Assembly (NCBI RefSeq): GCF_008086045.1
Contig: NZ_VSEY01000004.1
Span: 310,001 to 374,000, forward strand
Source of the DNA: Nonomuraea sp. PA05
GTDB lineage: Bacteria > Actinomycetota > Actinomycetes > Streptosporangiales > Streptosporangiaceae
Reading direction: 5' to 3'
Length of the DNA: 64,000 nt
Of this stretch, positions 34,376 to 43,140 are shown piece after piece. Position numbers and translations under genes: made by a program. Every line of letters starts with the position of its first letter. Within the stretch, counting starts at the first letter, position 1. The notes beneath the pieces were generated by a model, which made no database searches, was not told the DNA's origin, and saw nothing but the letters and a program-made list of their open reading frames with translations.

Positions 34376-35664
34376 GCGGCAGCAGCACGAACGGCCCCAG
34401 CGCAGGCGGCTCCGTGACAGGCAGCGGTGCGAGCGAGCGGCTGAGGCGGCTGCTGGGCGGCGACGAGACCGCCTGGCTGGTCGACCGGGCACGCCGCCGC
34501 CTGGAACAGGGCAAAGCGCTGACAGGAACGGTGACGCTCACGACGGCGACCCCAGCGCAGCGCCGCGCGGCCGAGGTGCTGCTCGGCCGCCGCGCGGGAG
34601 CCGGGTCCTCCCTGTCGGTCTCCTTGGACGAGGTGGATCGCATCCTGCGAGCGGGCGGCATCGCCGCGGACGGGCTGCGCGAGGCCGTCATCCGGCTACG
34701 TGGCCCGATCCGGGACCTGACGGGAGAGAAGGCCACGCATGCAGCGGACTGGAAACGGGCCTTCGCCAAGCTCGACGCCCTCATCTCCGAACGGCCCGAA
34801 CTGTCCGGGTGGCGATCGTGGCTGGAGTCCACCGGCCTGGTCAGAAGGCTCGCCACCACAGCCGGCGAAGCACGTACCCTGCTCGACCGGCTGAGCACCG
34901 TGCTGGAGCGACTGCCGTCACCGGGCACGCGCCTCGGCCGGCTCGCCGCCGAGACCTGCGCGGACGCACACGCGCTGGACGAAGGACGCCCGCTGGCGAC
35001 TCTCGCCCTGTCCGCGGCGCGTGCCCTGTCCGGCCTGCCGTACGCGAGCGAAGGCGGCGCGGACGCCCGCCGCTCGGCCTGGGCCGCGGTCGGCGTGCAC
35101 CTCGACGACCTGTCCTCCTTCGTGCTCTGCCTGGGGCTGCCGGGTGACGACCACTCCCCCACCGGACGCATGCTCAGCGCCGCCGGCGCTGCGGGCGAGC
35201 CATGCGTGCTGACCCTGCGCCAGCTTCTCCGGCACGATACGCCCCTGCGCGCGAACCTGGTCAGGATCTGCGAGAACCCCATCGTGGTCGCGGCAGCGGC
35301 CGACGAACTCGGAGCCTTCTGCCCACCCCTGGTATGCGGCGGCGGCCGGCCGTCGGCAGCCGTCTGGCGGCTGCTGGACCTGCTCGCGGCCGGCGGCGCG
35401 ACGTTCGCCTACCACGGCGACTTCGACTGGGGCGGGATCGCCATCGCCGCCGCGATCCACGAACGGGCCGGATTCCTGCCGTGGCGCTTCGACGCCGCCT
35501 CCTACCGAGCCGTGCCCTCGTCGGCGCCGCTGTCCGGGCAGGTACGCCCGACCCCCTGGGATCCGGAGTTGTCCGTGGCGATGGAGCGACGAGGCGTACG
35601 CGTCGAGGAGGAGCTCGTACTCTCGGAGCTGGTAGCTGACCTGAAATTGCGAACCCCGCTGTGA
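34372..35664 (+). CDS. jetD: Wadjet type II nuclease JetD (TIGR02679/DUF2399)
   Basis: A 430-residue protein. The N-terminal two thirds match the TIGR02679 region (LRRLLGGDETAWLVDRARRR, LLGRRAGAGSSLSVSLDEVD) and the C-terminal third is the DUF2399 Toprim-like domain. The latter shows the metal-binding Glu in ICENPIVVAAAADEL near residue 299 and YHGDFDWGGIAIA near 345. JetD resembles topoisomerase VI subunit A and cuts plasmid DNA gripped by the JetABC motor. ATG 34372 overlaps the jetC stop (ATGA). The low-complexity Ser/Gly start (about 20 residues) is probably a linker. All key acidic residues are present, so the system looks intact. Confidence 0.92.
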   Translation: MSGSSTNGPSAGGSVTGSGASERLRRLLGGDETAWLVDRARRRLEQGKALTGTVTLTTATPAQRRAAEVLLGRRAGAGSSLSVSLDEVDRILRAGGIAADGLREAVIRLRGPIRDLTGEKATHAADWKRAFAKLDALISERPELSGWRSWLESTGLVRRLATTAGEARTLLDRLSTVLERLPSPGTRLGRLAAETCADAHALDEGRPLATLALSAARALSGLPYASEGGADARRSAWAAVGVHLDDLSSFVLCLGLPGDDHSPTGRMLSAAGAAGEPCVLTLRQLLRHDTPLRANLVRICENPIVVAAAADELGAFCPPLVCGGGRPSAAVWRLLDLLAAGGATFAYHGDFDWGGIAIAAAIHERAGFLPWRFDAASYRAVPSSAPLSGQVRPTPWDPELSVAMERRGVRVEEELVLSELVADLKLRTPL

Positions 35665-35743
35665 TCATCGCTATAGCCTCAACGCTCGGCCCGCATGTTC
35701 CCCGATCTACCGGACGGGGAAGCAATCGAATGTCCGTGGGCCA

Positions 35744-36916
35744 GTGACCGAACAAGCCCAAGGAAGAGACGGCGCCGTCATGGACGTCATGGAGCAGGCC
35801 GCGGCCCTCAAGGGGCAGCTGATCGACTTCGCTTTGTCACCCCGGTTCGCCCGCGAGCTCAACGAGGCCTTCGAGCAGAGCGACCCCGATGGCCTCGCCG
35901 ACGGCGAGGCAGCCGTGAGCATGATCATCGATCACTTCGTCCTGCAGCGGCGGCTGGACTCCGGCGACACGGTCATCGACCGCTTCCTGCGCGCCCATCC
36001 CCGTCTGAGCCCGCAGGAGCGGGAGATGATCCTCAGCTGGAGGGACGTGGTCGAAGGCATCTTCGAGGTCCAAGGCAAAGACCAGGACACGGTGATCCTG
36101 TTCAACCTCATCGACGAGCTCACCTACCGCGTCCGGTCCAACATGGGCGAGTCCGCCTTCCGCCCGGTGAAAAAGGGCATGTTCCTCATCTGCCGGCTGG
36201 TGCCGCTCGGCGAGGACTGGCTGGTCAGCGCGAACATCAGCCTCTACCCCGCCGACGCCCGCGCGGAACTCCTCACTCAGGCGGCGGAGCTCGGCCTGCG
36301 CAACCCCAAGCTGGTCTTCCGCAACCCGGACAAGCTCGCCACCGCACGCCGCATACTCACCGAACAGCGAGATGTCTTCATCGACCTGTACGGCGCCGAA
36401 TACATCGTCGTCCAGGGAGAGGACGTGGCCCCGCGATACGAAGCCTTCATGCGGGCCTGCATGGATCGAGCCCAGCCCGGCAACACCTCCCCTCTGCCCG
36501 GCTTCGCCCTTCCCGATGACCTGCTGGACGCCGAGACGGTGGCCATCCACTTCGACCCCGAGACAGGCATCAGCTTCTACCTCGAGTTCGGCCTCCTGCA
36601 GGAACTCTTCGCCAACCCCACCCTGATCAACCGGCGCCGCTACCGCGAGACCCTGACCTCCTACCTCCGCGGCGACGACATCTCCCCCGCCGCCATCAAG
36701 CTCCTGACCGAGCCCGACCCGGACAACGCCGGCGTCGTCTTCGGCAAGCTCCTCAAGAAGAAGAACTTCTCCTGGCCCGAGCACGGGGAGTCACTGCTGC
36801 GCCGGTACAAGGCCCGCTACTTCGACGAGCCCCAACTGCCCACCACCGTCCCGGTCAGCGACACGATGGCCGGACATCTGCGCAACGCCCAGCGCGAGGA
36901 GTCGCCGGAGCCGTGA
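35744..36916 (+). CDS. protein of unknown function downstream of jetD
   Basis: I do not recognise this 390-residue protein. It is acidic, rich in Leu/Asp/Glu, and has no signal peptide or membrane span, so it is probably cytoplasmic. Segments of note are FALSPRFARELNEAFEQSDP, LSPQEREMILSWRDVVEGIF, FNLIDELTYRVRSNMG, a basic KLLKKKNFSWPEHG, and GISFYLEFGLLQELFANPTL. The frame is clean and G/C-rich at third positions. GTG 35744 is the first start; ATG 35780 (MDVMEQAAALKGQ) may be the true one. It follows jetD by 79 bp on the same strand, so it may be co-transcribed. Whether it belongs to the defence system is unknown, since four-gene Wadjet loci work without it. Confidence 0.8.
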   Translation: MTEQAQGRDGAVMDVMEQAAALKGQLIDFALSPRFARELNEAFEQSDPDGLADGEAAVSMIIDHFVLQRRLDSGDTVIDRFLRAHPRLSPQEREMILSWRDVVEGIFEVQGKDQDTVILFNLIDELTYRVRSNMGESAFRPVKKGMFLICRLVPLGEDWLVSANISLYPADARAELLTQAAELGLRNPKLVFRNPDKLATARRILTEQRDVFIDLYGAEYIVVQGEDVAPRYEAFMRACMDRAQPGNTSPLPGFALPDDLLDAETVAIHFDPETGISFYLEFGLLQELFANPTLINRRRYRETLTSYLRGDDISPAAIKLLTEPDPDNAGVVFGKLLKKKNFSWPEHGESLLRRYKARYFDEPQLPTTVPVSDTMAGHLRNAQREESPEP

Positions 36917-37149
36917 TCTCTGCGCAAGACCGCGAACCGCCGCCCTCGACCACACCGTGGCGCTCATCTTTTCAGGGCGTTCTTGCTGACCGCCGGGAGA
37001 AGGGATGTGACGTGCTTGCCGTTCTTCTCCGCTGCCACCCGGAGTTGGAGAAGGCGCATCTCCGGAAGGTGGATCGTACGCGAACGCCCTGCAACACCGT
37101 CTCACCGCCACCTTCGCCGACCTGCGGGGATCCCGGTTGGCGGCGCCGG

Positions 37150-38016
37150 TCAGCGCTCGGGCACCGCGCAGTCCGCCCACTCGGACGCGTGGTCCTGAAC
37201 GAACTCGTCGAAGGGGCGGGGTGGCCGGCCGGTCAGGTCCAGCACCGCGGTGCTGACCAGATCGTCCCGGCCGGTGCTGAGACCGGCGTCCACGGCGGCG
37301 AGGGCGGCGGCGAAGTCGGCCGGTATGCCTGCGGCGCGGTAGCCGGCCGCCAGCTCGTCGGGTTCGACGTGCAGCACCCGGATCGGCCGGCCGATGCGCG
37401 CGGTGATGAGCGCCGCCGCATCCTGGTAGCTCAGCGCTTTGGGCCCGGTGAGCAGGTAGTCGCGCTGGTCGCCGAGCTGGGCGCCGGGATCGATCAGCAG
37501 GGCGGAGGCGGCGGCCGCGATGTCCCGCGTGTCGATCCAGCCCAGCCGGCCAGCACCGGAGGCGGTGCGGATCTCGCCATGCCGCCGGATCCGCTCGCCC
37601 AACGGGTGCGGGCGAAGGAAGTTCTGCATGAACCCGGACGGACGCAGCACGACCCACCCGGGCTGCGCCCGTACCCGCGCGGCCAGTTCCAGCGCACCGG
37701 GGGCGTTCGGCAACACGATGGCGGAGCCGAGGAGCACCACCCGGCGCACGCCGAGCCGTTCCGCCTCATCCAGGAACGGACCGACCAGCGGCAGCGGGTT
37801 CACGGCGTTCACCGGAGGTACCAGATAGACCCGGTCCATCCCGCTCAGCGCGGCCGGATGGGTAGCGGGGTCACTCCAGTCGAAGCGAACCGCGTCCGGA
37901 TCGCCGGCGGACGGATTGCGACCGGCCACGCGGACCGGCACGCCGTTGCCGCGCAGCAATGCTGTCAGTGCGCTCCCGGTCTTCCCGGTGCCGCCGGTGA
38001 CCAGCACCCCGGTCAT
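37150..38016 (-). CDS. NmrA-like NAD(P)-binding protein (SDR, atypical)
   Basis: A 288-residue Rossmann-fold protein starting with the dinucleotide loop VLVTGGTGKTGSALTALLRG and continuing with VRVAGRNPSA, RVYLVPPV and ALSYQDAAALITARIGRPI, the pattern of NmrA/YtfG-type NAD(P)H-binding proteins. Such proteins act as redox sensors or as quinone or ketone reductases; the substrate is unknown. ATG 38016 overlaps the stop of the SnoaL-like gene (ATGA), so the two form a coupled pair. The typical SDR Tyr-x3-Lys is not evident, as usual for the atypical group. In 36917-37149, after the previous gene, I see nothing clear. Confidence 0.88.
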   Translation of the reverse strand: MTGVLVTGGTGKTGSALTALLRGNGVPVRVAGRNPSAGDPDAVRFDWSDPATHPAALSGMDRVYLVPPVNAVNPLPLVGPFLDEAERLGVRRVVLLGSAIVLPNAPGALELAARVRAQPGWVVLRPSGFMQNFLRPHPLGERIRRHGEIRTASGAGRLGWIDTRDIAAAASALLIDPGAQLGDQRDYLLTGPKALSYQDAAALITARIGRPIRVLHVEPDELAAGYRAAGIPADFAAALAAVDAGLSTGRDDLVSTAVLDLTGRPPRPFDEFVQDHASEWADCAVPER

Positions 38017-38456
38017 CGGGCGTTCCCGGCGTGCAGCGAGCCGAGCAGCTTGGGCAGTGTCCCGGCCGCCGAAGCGGCGGCCAGCGGGCTCCAGTAGTCC
38101 CGGTAGCGGGTAATCAGCCCGTCCTGGACGGTGATCACTGTGACATAGTCCAGCCGGTAGGGCTCGCCGGTGCGCACGGTACGGCCGTGCGCGGTGAACT
38201 CCACCACAATGGTGTCCGGCTGTTCCAGGTGATGCACCGTGAGAGCCGGTATCTCTCGTACGTCCATCAGTTCCGGATAGCCGGTCAGATAACCACGGAC
38301 CTCCGCCCGTCCGGACAGCCTCCGAGGCGAACCGCCCGCAGCGAACGGGAACTCGGCGGTACCGTGCTCCGCCCACAGTTCGGCGATGGCATCCATGTCC
38401 TTGGCCAGCAGCAGATCAAGCAGCCGGCGGAAAGTCTCCTCAGGGGTACGTGGCAC
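38013..38456 (-). CDS. SnoaL-like NTF2-fold protein
   Basis: A 147-residue protein with the NTF2/SnoaL-like cone fold pattern: TPEETFRRLLDLLLAKDMDA, TAEFPFAAGGSPRRLSGRAE, VVEFTAHGRTVRTG and ITRYRDYWSPLAAASA. Members include small cyclases, isomerases and ligand-binding proteins. GTG 38456 has GGAGGATC 7-8 bp upstream. It is coupled by a 4-bp overlap to the NmrA-like gene and divergent from an MmyB-type regulator. The trio is a common actinomycete arrangement in which the regulator controls the pair. Confidence 0.85.
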   Translation of the reverse strand: MPRTPEETFRRLLDLLLAKDMDAIAELWAEHGTAEFPFAAGGSPRRLSGRAEVRGYLTGYPELMDVREIPALTVHHLEQPDTIVVEFTAHGRTVRTGEPYRLDYVTVITVQDGLITRYRDYWSPLAAASAAGTLPKLLGSLHAGNAR

Positions 38457-38589
38457 GCTGATCCTCCAGGATCTCGGCAAGGTGTGACCAGGCCATACTC
38501 GGCGTCCGGCCGGCGGCGGGGAACGGCCGGCTGAGCCCCGGACCACTGGTGCGGGGCTAAGCCGGGCGCCGCTGTGCCAACCTGGGAGG

Positions 38590-39429
38590 GTGAGCAGAGG
38601 GGAACTGGCCGACTTCATCCGCCGCCGGCGGGAGGCACTGCGCCCGGACCAGATGCCGGCCACGGCCGTCCACCCGCCGGGCCGGCGTGCCCGGCGCACT
38701 CCCGGTCTGCGCCGCGAAGAGGTGGCCGCGCTGGCCGGGGTGTCGAACAGCTACTACGAACGGCTGGAGCAGGCCCGCGCACCACGTCCGTCCCCGCAGG
38801 TGCTGGCCGCGCTGGGGACGGCGCTGCGGCTCACCGCCGCCGAACGCGAGCACCTGGCGCGGCTGGCCGGGCAGGTCCCGCCGGACACGGACGCTGAGCG
38901 GGCGCCGGTTCCCGCTCACGCCCGCCGGCTGCTGGACGGGCTCGGGCCGATACCCGCCTATCTGGCCGACGAGCGAGAGAACATCGTGGCCTGGAACCGC
39001 GCCGCCGCCGAGTTGATCATCGACTTCGGGCTCCTGCCCGCCGAGGAGCGCAACACCGTGCGGCTGTCCATCCGGCTCAGCGGCACCGTCTGCTCGGCAC
39101 CGGCCGGAGCAGAGGGAGAGTTCGCCCGGCAGTCCGCCGCGCGACTGCGCGCGGCCAGCGCTCGCCACCCCGGCGAACGCGTGCTCGCCGAGCTCGTCAA
39201 CGAGTTCGCCGCGCACAGCCCCGACTTCGCCGCCAGCTGGCGCAACCATGACGTGCAACCCATATCCACGCTGCGAAAGCGCCTTCGCCACCCCGATCTC
39301 GGCGAGCTCGACCTGGACTGCCAGACCCTGCTCCTGCCCGGCACCGACGTGCACCTGGTGATCTATACCGCGCGACCGGGCAGCCCGAGCGCTGCCGCGC
39401 TCGCCCGAATCGGCACCCGAGACCCTTGA
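38590..39429 (+). CDS. XRE-family regulator with MmyB-like ligand-binding domain
   Basis: A 279-residue regulator. Residues 1-95 hold an XRE helix-turn-helix (LGDFI-type start ELADFIRRRREAL, RRTPGLRREEVAALAGVSNS, YYERLEQAR). Residues 105-270 form the MmyB-like PAS-type domain (YLADERENIVAWNRAAAELI, HPDLGELDLDCQTLLLPG). This family commonly controls adjacent oxidoreductase genes. GTG 38590 starts 133 bp from the divergent SnoaL/NmrA pair, leaving room for a shared operator. No missing segment is visible. Confidence 0.9.
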   Translation: MSRGELADFIRRRREALRPDQMPATAVHPPGRRARRTPGLRREEVAALAGVSNSYYERLEQARAPRPSPQVLAALGTALRLTAAEREHLARLAGQVPPDTDAERAPVPAHARRLLDGLGPIPAYLADERENIVAWNRAAAELIIDFGLLPAEERNTVRLSIRLSGTVCSAPAGAEGEFARQSAARLRAASARHPGERVLAELVNEFAAHSPDFAASWRNHDVQPISTLRKRLRHPDLGELDLDCQTLLLPGTDVHLVIYTARPGSPSAAALARIGTRDP

Positions 39430-39564
39430 GGTGGAGACCCCGGCCCAGGGCCTCTCAGATGCCCGGGGAAACTTGGTATCCGCCGTGCTCGGTGCGGGTC
39501 TGCCGGTGAAGACCGTACAGTCCCTCAGCTGTGGCGGTCGACGTAGTGGTGGGTTCGGGCCGTT

Positions 39565-39850
39565 TCAGGCGGAGGGCATCAGGTCGCGGCGGCGCAGGCA
39601 CACCAGCCCCAGTAGCGGCGCTACTGGTGACGAGGCGCCACCCAGGAGCAGCGCTGGCACGTGCACGAACGGCGAAAGGTCGAGGATGAGCCCGGTGGCC
39701 AGCTTGAACTCCGCCAGCAGATCCACGACCAGGAAGAGGCCAGCGCGATCCAGCTCACGTCCGCCGCCAGCCGTGGCAGCAGACCGGCAGCAGCGTCGAT
39801 CCCGACCGCAGGCAGGTAGGCAAGCGTGACCTCGGTGACGCGGGCCACGT
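39565..39850 (-). pseudogene. ABC-2-type exporter permease, C-terminal remnant
   Basis: On the minus strand one frame reads EVTLAYLPAVGIDAAAGLLP followed by RLAADVSWIALA. Another frame then reads LFLVVDLLAEFKLATGLILD and LSPFVHVPALLLG, and ends CLRRRDLMPSA. Together these trace the last two membrane segments of actinomycete ABC-2-type permeases (LSPF-HVP and the GLRRRD ending), broken by at least one frameshift and a deletion. The N-terminal part is absent, because the fragment abuts the duplicated LAL segment at 39886. Confidence 0.5.
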
Positions 39851-39885
39851 CGCCGTTCAAGGTGAGGCCCGCTGCCTGTGGGGGC

Positions 39886-40192
39886 CGAAAACATCGACAC
39901 GCGGAGCCCGCAGCAGCTCGTCCAGGACGCGGAACAGGCGATGCCGTGCCGCCTTCGCATCGTTCAAAGGCTGCAGAGCTCGGTGAGCGGCAATCGCGAC
40001 ACCGGGCGGTCGATCCCACGGAACGCGTCGACGATCGGCTCCAACGTCAGCGACTCGCGCCCTCTACCAGCACGATCGCCGGTGGCCGGGCCAAGGCGAC
40101 CCGAAGCGCCGCCATCTCCGATCACGACCCACGAAACGCGGCGTAGAAACCGTCGATGAAGTCCCATCGTCCTCGGGCAAGGGGTCGAGCAT
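39886..40192 (-). pseudogene. internally deleted copy of the LAL regulator start
   Basis: This segment closely matches 56775-57235, the first part of the intact LAL regulator, including the start (MLDPLPEDDGTS, FVGRDR). Two deletions have removed the P-loop region and a stretch near LRPLFPEWSS, and single-base losses break the frame (for example near 40120 and 40134). It therefore cannot encode an ATPase. The similarity continues past the start codon into transposase-derived DNA, as it does at the intact gene, so the whole junction was duplicated. Confidence 0.75.
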
Positions 40193-40199
40193 GCGTGAT

Positions 40200-40515
40200 G
40201 ATCTCGCTTTTTCGACGCTCGGGCGCAACCGGCCGCACCGCTCCCCCGCCCTCCGAGCTTCCATCAAGGACGACTCCGACGTGATCCCGCTGCCGCTGGG
40301 CCGGTCAGAGCCTTGGGTCGAGCTTGACACCCTTCACCTCATGCTGCAGGAGTATTCGATCCACTACAACCGGCACCGAGCGCACCGGTCCCGGAGGCGA
40401 CGTCCTCCGGACATCGCCACCCAGCCCGCCCACGACGTGACCGACCTCAACGACCTGCGATCCATCCGCCGAAAGCCTCTCGTTGCAGGCATGGTCCACG
40501 AATACCGCCACGCCG
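40200..40515 (+). pseudogene. transposase C-terminal remnant
   Basis: The stretch SDVIPLPLGR (near 40280) is shared with the remnant at 57830. It is followed by HLMLQEYSIHYNRHRAHRSR and, later, RRKPLVAGMVHEYRHAA, the end of rve-type transposases (EY-IHYN-HRPHR and GGL-HEY). The catalytic core is deleted. Beyond it, 40515-40679 shows coding-like composition (for example HFAFRLDNIWRSSPPDG) that I cannot assign. Confidence 0.6.
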
Positions 40516-40679
40516 CGTACGGACCGCGGCGACCGCCTCGTCCCTGTCGGCGGCCTGACCGAAGATGGCTGCTCCCTGTGGCGGCTGAGCACTTCGCCTT
40601 CCGCCTGGACAACATCTGGCGGAGCAGTCCCCCCGACGGCATGCTTGCCGGCTACGCCGAACTCATCATCGGGCTCACC

Positions 40680-41108
40680 TCACGGGATTGTTGGTGGACC
40701 TTTCTCGACGAGTGGGCCCTCCTTGCGGCAGGTGATGAGGCAGGCGTGCGGGGGTGCGCAGATAGACGGACCAGAACTCGGAGCCGCGCCCTCCCAAGCC
40801 GTCGGGTGACCCGCTGAAGCCGGGCCGGGGGCGAGGTGGGTGTACTCGACGCCCAGCGCCTCTTGGCTCTCGCGCCGGGAGGTGCGGACGATCATGCCCT
40901 CGAAGGTGTCGTAGCCCACCACCCGGCCGGCCCCGGCGCGTTCGAGCAGGCGGCAGTAGTGGCCGGTGCCGCAGCCGAGGTCCAGGACGGCCTTGCCGGT
41001 GAGGTCGCCGAGGAGCCCCAGCACCGTGGACGACTCCAGGTCACGGCGCCAGGGCAGATCGAACATGTCCTCGTAGAGCTGGGCGAGCGCGTCGAACCGC
41101 GTGCTCAT
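40680..41108 (-). pseudogene. SAM-dependent methyltransferase, 3'-truncated
   Basis: The first 90 residues are a clear class I methyltransferase start: MSTRFDALAQLYEDMFDLPW, then motif I VLDLGCGTGHYCRLLERAGA and GYDTFEGMIVRTSRRE. After GVEYTH the sequence turns into Pro/Ser-rich out-of-family residues to a stop at 40680. Motifs II and III are missing and the total is 142 residues against about 240 usual. It lies 4 bp after an EF-hand gene on the same strand, so it was part of that operon before truncation. Confidence 0.7.
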
Positions 41109-41112
41109 CCCG

Positions 41113-41664
41113 TCAGCCGCGCGGCAGTGGCGAGCCGAGCAGCCAGTTGCCGGGCGCCTCGGTGTCGGTGCTGAGGTAGAACTCCTCGATGGCGGTACGG
41201 AACTCGTCGTGCGTGATGGTGCCGCTGCCGTTGCGGTCGAGTCGCTGGAAGGCGGGGGCGGAGGTGGCCGGGTCGATGCCGAGGGCGTCGTACATGCGGA
41301 CGTACTCATCAGCGGTGAGCATGCCGCTCTTGTCGGTGTCCAGGGCGCGCATGAGGGCGTCGATGATGGGCATCACCAGGCGTTCGATGGTCTTGGCGTC
41401 GGCGGCGACATGGGTGCGCATGGCGGTGATGAACTCCTGCGGCCCGATCCGGCCACGGGAGTCGGGGGCGCCGGCCTCGCCCAGGACGTCCCACCAGAGC
41501 ATGAACGCCTCTCGCAGCGCGTTCTTGTTGGGCTCGTCCGGTGCCACCGCGGCGAACACCTCGCCGATCCCCTGGAAGTCGTCGCGGGTGAGCTGACCGT
41601 CGCCGGTACGGTCGAACCAGGTGAACAGGTAGGTGAACTTCTGCTCGATGCTGTTCTGGACCAT
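41113..41664 (-). CDS. EF-hand calcium-binding protein (calerythrin-like)
   Basis: A 183-residue soluble protein with three good EF-hand loops: DRTGDGQLTRDDF (about residue 18), DTDKSGMLTADEY (about 109) and DRNGSGTITHDEF (about 143). A degenerate one lies near 68 (DSRGRIGPQEF). This is the four-hand layout of calerythrin and sarcoplasmic-type Ca-binding proteins known from actinomycetes, thought to buffer or sense Ca2+. It lies 55 bp after a second EF-hand gene of similar length on the same strand and is followed after 4 bp by the broken methyltransferase. GGAGGC lies a few bases before ATG 41664. Confidence 0.92.
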   Translation of the reverse strand: MVQNSIEQKFTYLFTWFDRTGDGQLTRDDFQGIGEVFAAVAPDEPNKNALREAFMLWWDVLGEAGAPDSRGRIGPQEFITAMRTHVAADAKTIERLVMPIIDALMRALDTDKSGMLTADEYVRMYDALGIDPATSAPAFQRLDRNGSGTITHDEFRTAIEEFYLSTDTEAPGNWLLGSPLPRG

Positions 41665-41719
41665 GGTGGCCTCCTTGAACGGGCTGGTCGGGTCAGGGCT
41701 CGCTCCTCGAGACCGGTTC

Positions 41720-42259
41720 TCAGGCCAAGGGGTTCCCGAGCAGGAAACTGCCCGCCGCCTCCACTCCCTCGGCGCTGTAGAACTGCCGGACCGCCTTCCT
41801 GAACTCCTCCACCGTCAGAACTCCGTCGGCGTTCAGGTCGAGTTTCCGATAACCCTCCAGCGCCGTGGCCTCGTCGGCCGCCGTGCCTTCGAAGAAGAGG
41901 AGATAGTCCTGCTCGCTGATGATGCCGTCGCCATTACGGTCGGCCGCGTGAACAAGCGCGTCCACAATCTTGCCGATGCCCTGGTCATAATGCGCGTCAC
42001 CGGCGTCCATGCCTTCGCGGACGGCATTCGTGAATGCGATTACCGTGACCGGCCCCTTGGCGTGCTCCTCCAACTGCCGCCACCACGCCCGCATGGCCTC
42101 GGACAGCTCCCGCGCCCGCTCCGCGTCGCAGTGCAACCGGTCGGCGGTCGTCTTGGCGTAGGTCTCGAAGTCCGCGCTGCTCAGGTACCCGGAACCGGAC
42201 GTATTGAGCGCCTGGAACGCCAGAGCGAGCTTGGCATTCCGAATATCGACAGAGTTCAT
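41720..42259 (-). CDS. EF-hand calcium-binding protein (calerythrin-like), paralogue
   Basis: A 179-residue soluble protein with EF-hand loops DRNGDGIISEQDY (about residue 110) and DLNADGVLTVEEF (about 144), and a weaker first loop NTSGSGYLSSADF (about 19). Both paralogues end in a GSFLLGNPL or GNWLLGSPL motif, so they are a tandem duplication that has since diverged. Two loops here look fully competent. ATG 42259 has AGGAG 5-6 bp upstream; a longer upstream frame lacks any EF-hand character. Probably co-transcribed with the next EF-hand gene. Confidence 0.92.
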   Translation of the reverse strand: MNSVDIRNAKLALAFQALNTSGSGYLSSADFETYAKTTADRLHCDAERARELSEAMRAWWRQLEEHAKGPVTVIAFTNAVREGMDAGDAHYDQGIGKIVDALVHAADRNGDGIISEQDYLLFFEGTAADEATALEGYRKLDLNADGVLTVEEFRKAVRQFYSAEGVEAAGSFLLGNPLA

Positions 42260-42581
42260 CGCCGCTCCTGGCAGGTGGATGTCGAGTAGGAGAAATATCG
42301 GCCCGAGGAGACCCTCCGGGCGTGACATGGGACATCGCCAACTCATGAAACACTTCGTGCAGACGGCGGTCAACGTCCTCATCCGGCCATTCAAAAGTTG
42401 ACAGGACTTCTGTTCGGACGTATGACAGATGGACCCGGGCGGTTCTTCTTGACCGCGCCACGAATTCTTTCGCCGAGAACCTCCCGGCTGCCGTTTTCCA
42501 GGCATATCAGCGAGTCCTTTTACGCTCCCCAAGATATTTCTCTATCTGACCGCGTATGAGAATCATCAAGGAGCAGCCTTC

Positions 42582-43124
42582 ATGCCCAGACGCTTACGCT
42601 CCTTGGCCGCCCTGCTCGGTGCCCTCCTGGCCGCCGTCCCGCTCGTGACCGCGCCCGCCTCGGCCGGCGTCCTGGACGTCACCTGCACCGCACCCAGCAG
42701 CGAGGCCATCAGCTACCAGCCCGCACTCACCAGCACGACCCAGCCGGTGACGGTCACGATCTCCTCCCAGTACGGCGTATGCGTCTCGGCCACCGTGCCC
42801 AGCCTGACCTCCGGCACCGCCTATCTGCAGGCTCCGGGGATCCCCCTGTCATGCCAGGACCTGCTGCTCGCGGGTCCGGTCTACCGTACGATCACGTGGA
42901 ACACCGGCCAGTCCTCCACCCTTTCCGGCAACCTGACCAGCACCATCACGGGCGGGGTGGTGGTGGCGACCATCACCGGCACCGTCACCGCGGGCCTGTT
43001 CCAAGGGGACACCTTCGTCTACCTGGTCACCGCCCCGGCCACCAGCATCCTCCTGTGCACCATCGGCCTGGGAACGGTTTCGAGCGTCTACGGCCTGGTC
43101 ACCCTGGAGATCACCTCCCTGTGA
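42582..43124 (+). CDS. small secreted protein of unknown function
   Basis: A 180-residue protein with a strong signal peptide (RRLRSLAALLGALLAAVPLV, cleavage near APASA). The mature part is Ser/Thr/Val-rich and beta-prone, with four cysteines (in VTCTAP, YGVCVS, LSCQDL and LLCTIG) that could form two disulfides. I do not recognise the family by name; similar small exported proteins are common in actinomycetes. AAGGAG lies 8 bp before ATG 42582. It is divergent from the EF-hand pair, with 322 bp between starts. That gap (42260-42581) contains an A/T-rich stretch but no gene. Confidence 0.8.
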   Translation: MPRRLRSLAALLGALLAAVPLVTAPASAGVLDVTCTAPSSEAISYQPALTSTTQPVTVTISSQYGVCVSATVPSLTSGTAYLQAPGIPLSCQDLLLAGPVYRTITWNTGQSSTLSGNLTSTITGGVVVATITGTVTAGLFQGDTFVYLVTAPATSILLCTIGLGTVSSVYGLVTLEITSL

Positions 43125-43140
43125 CCTCTGGGCGCCGGCC

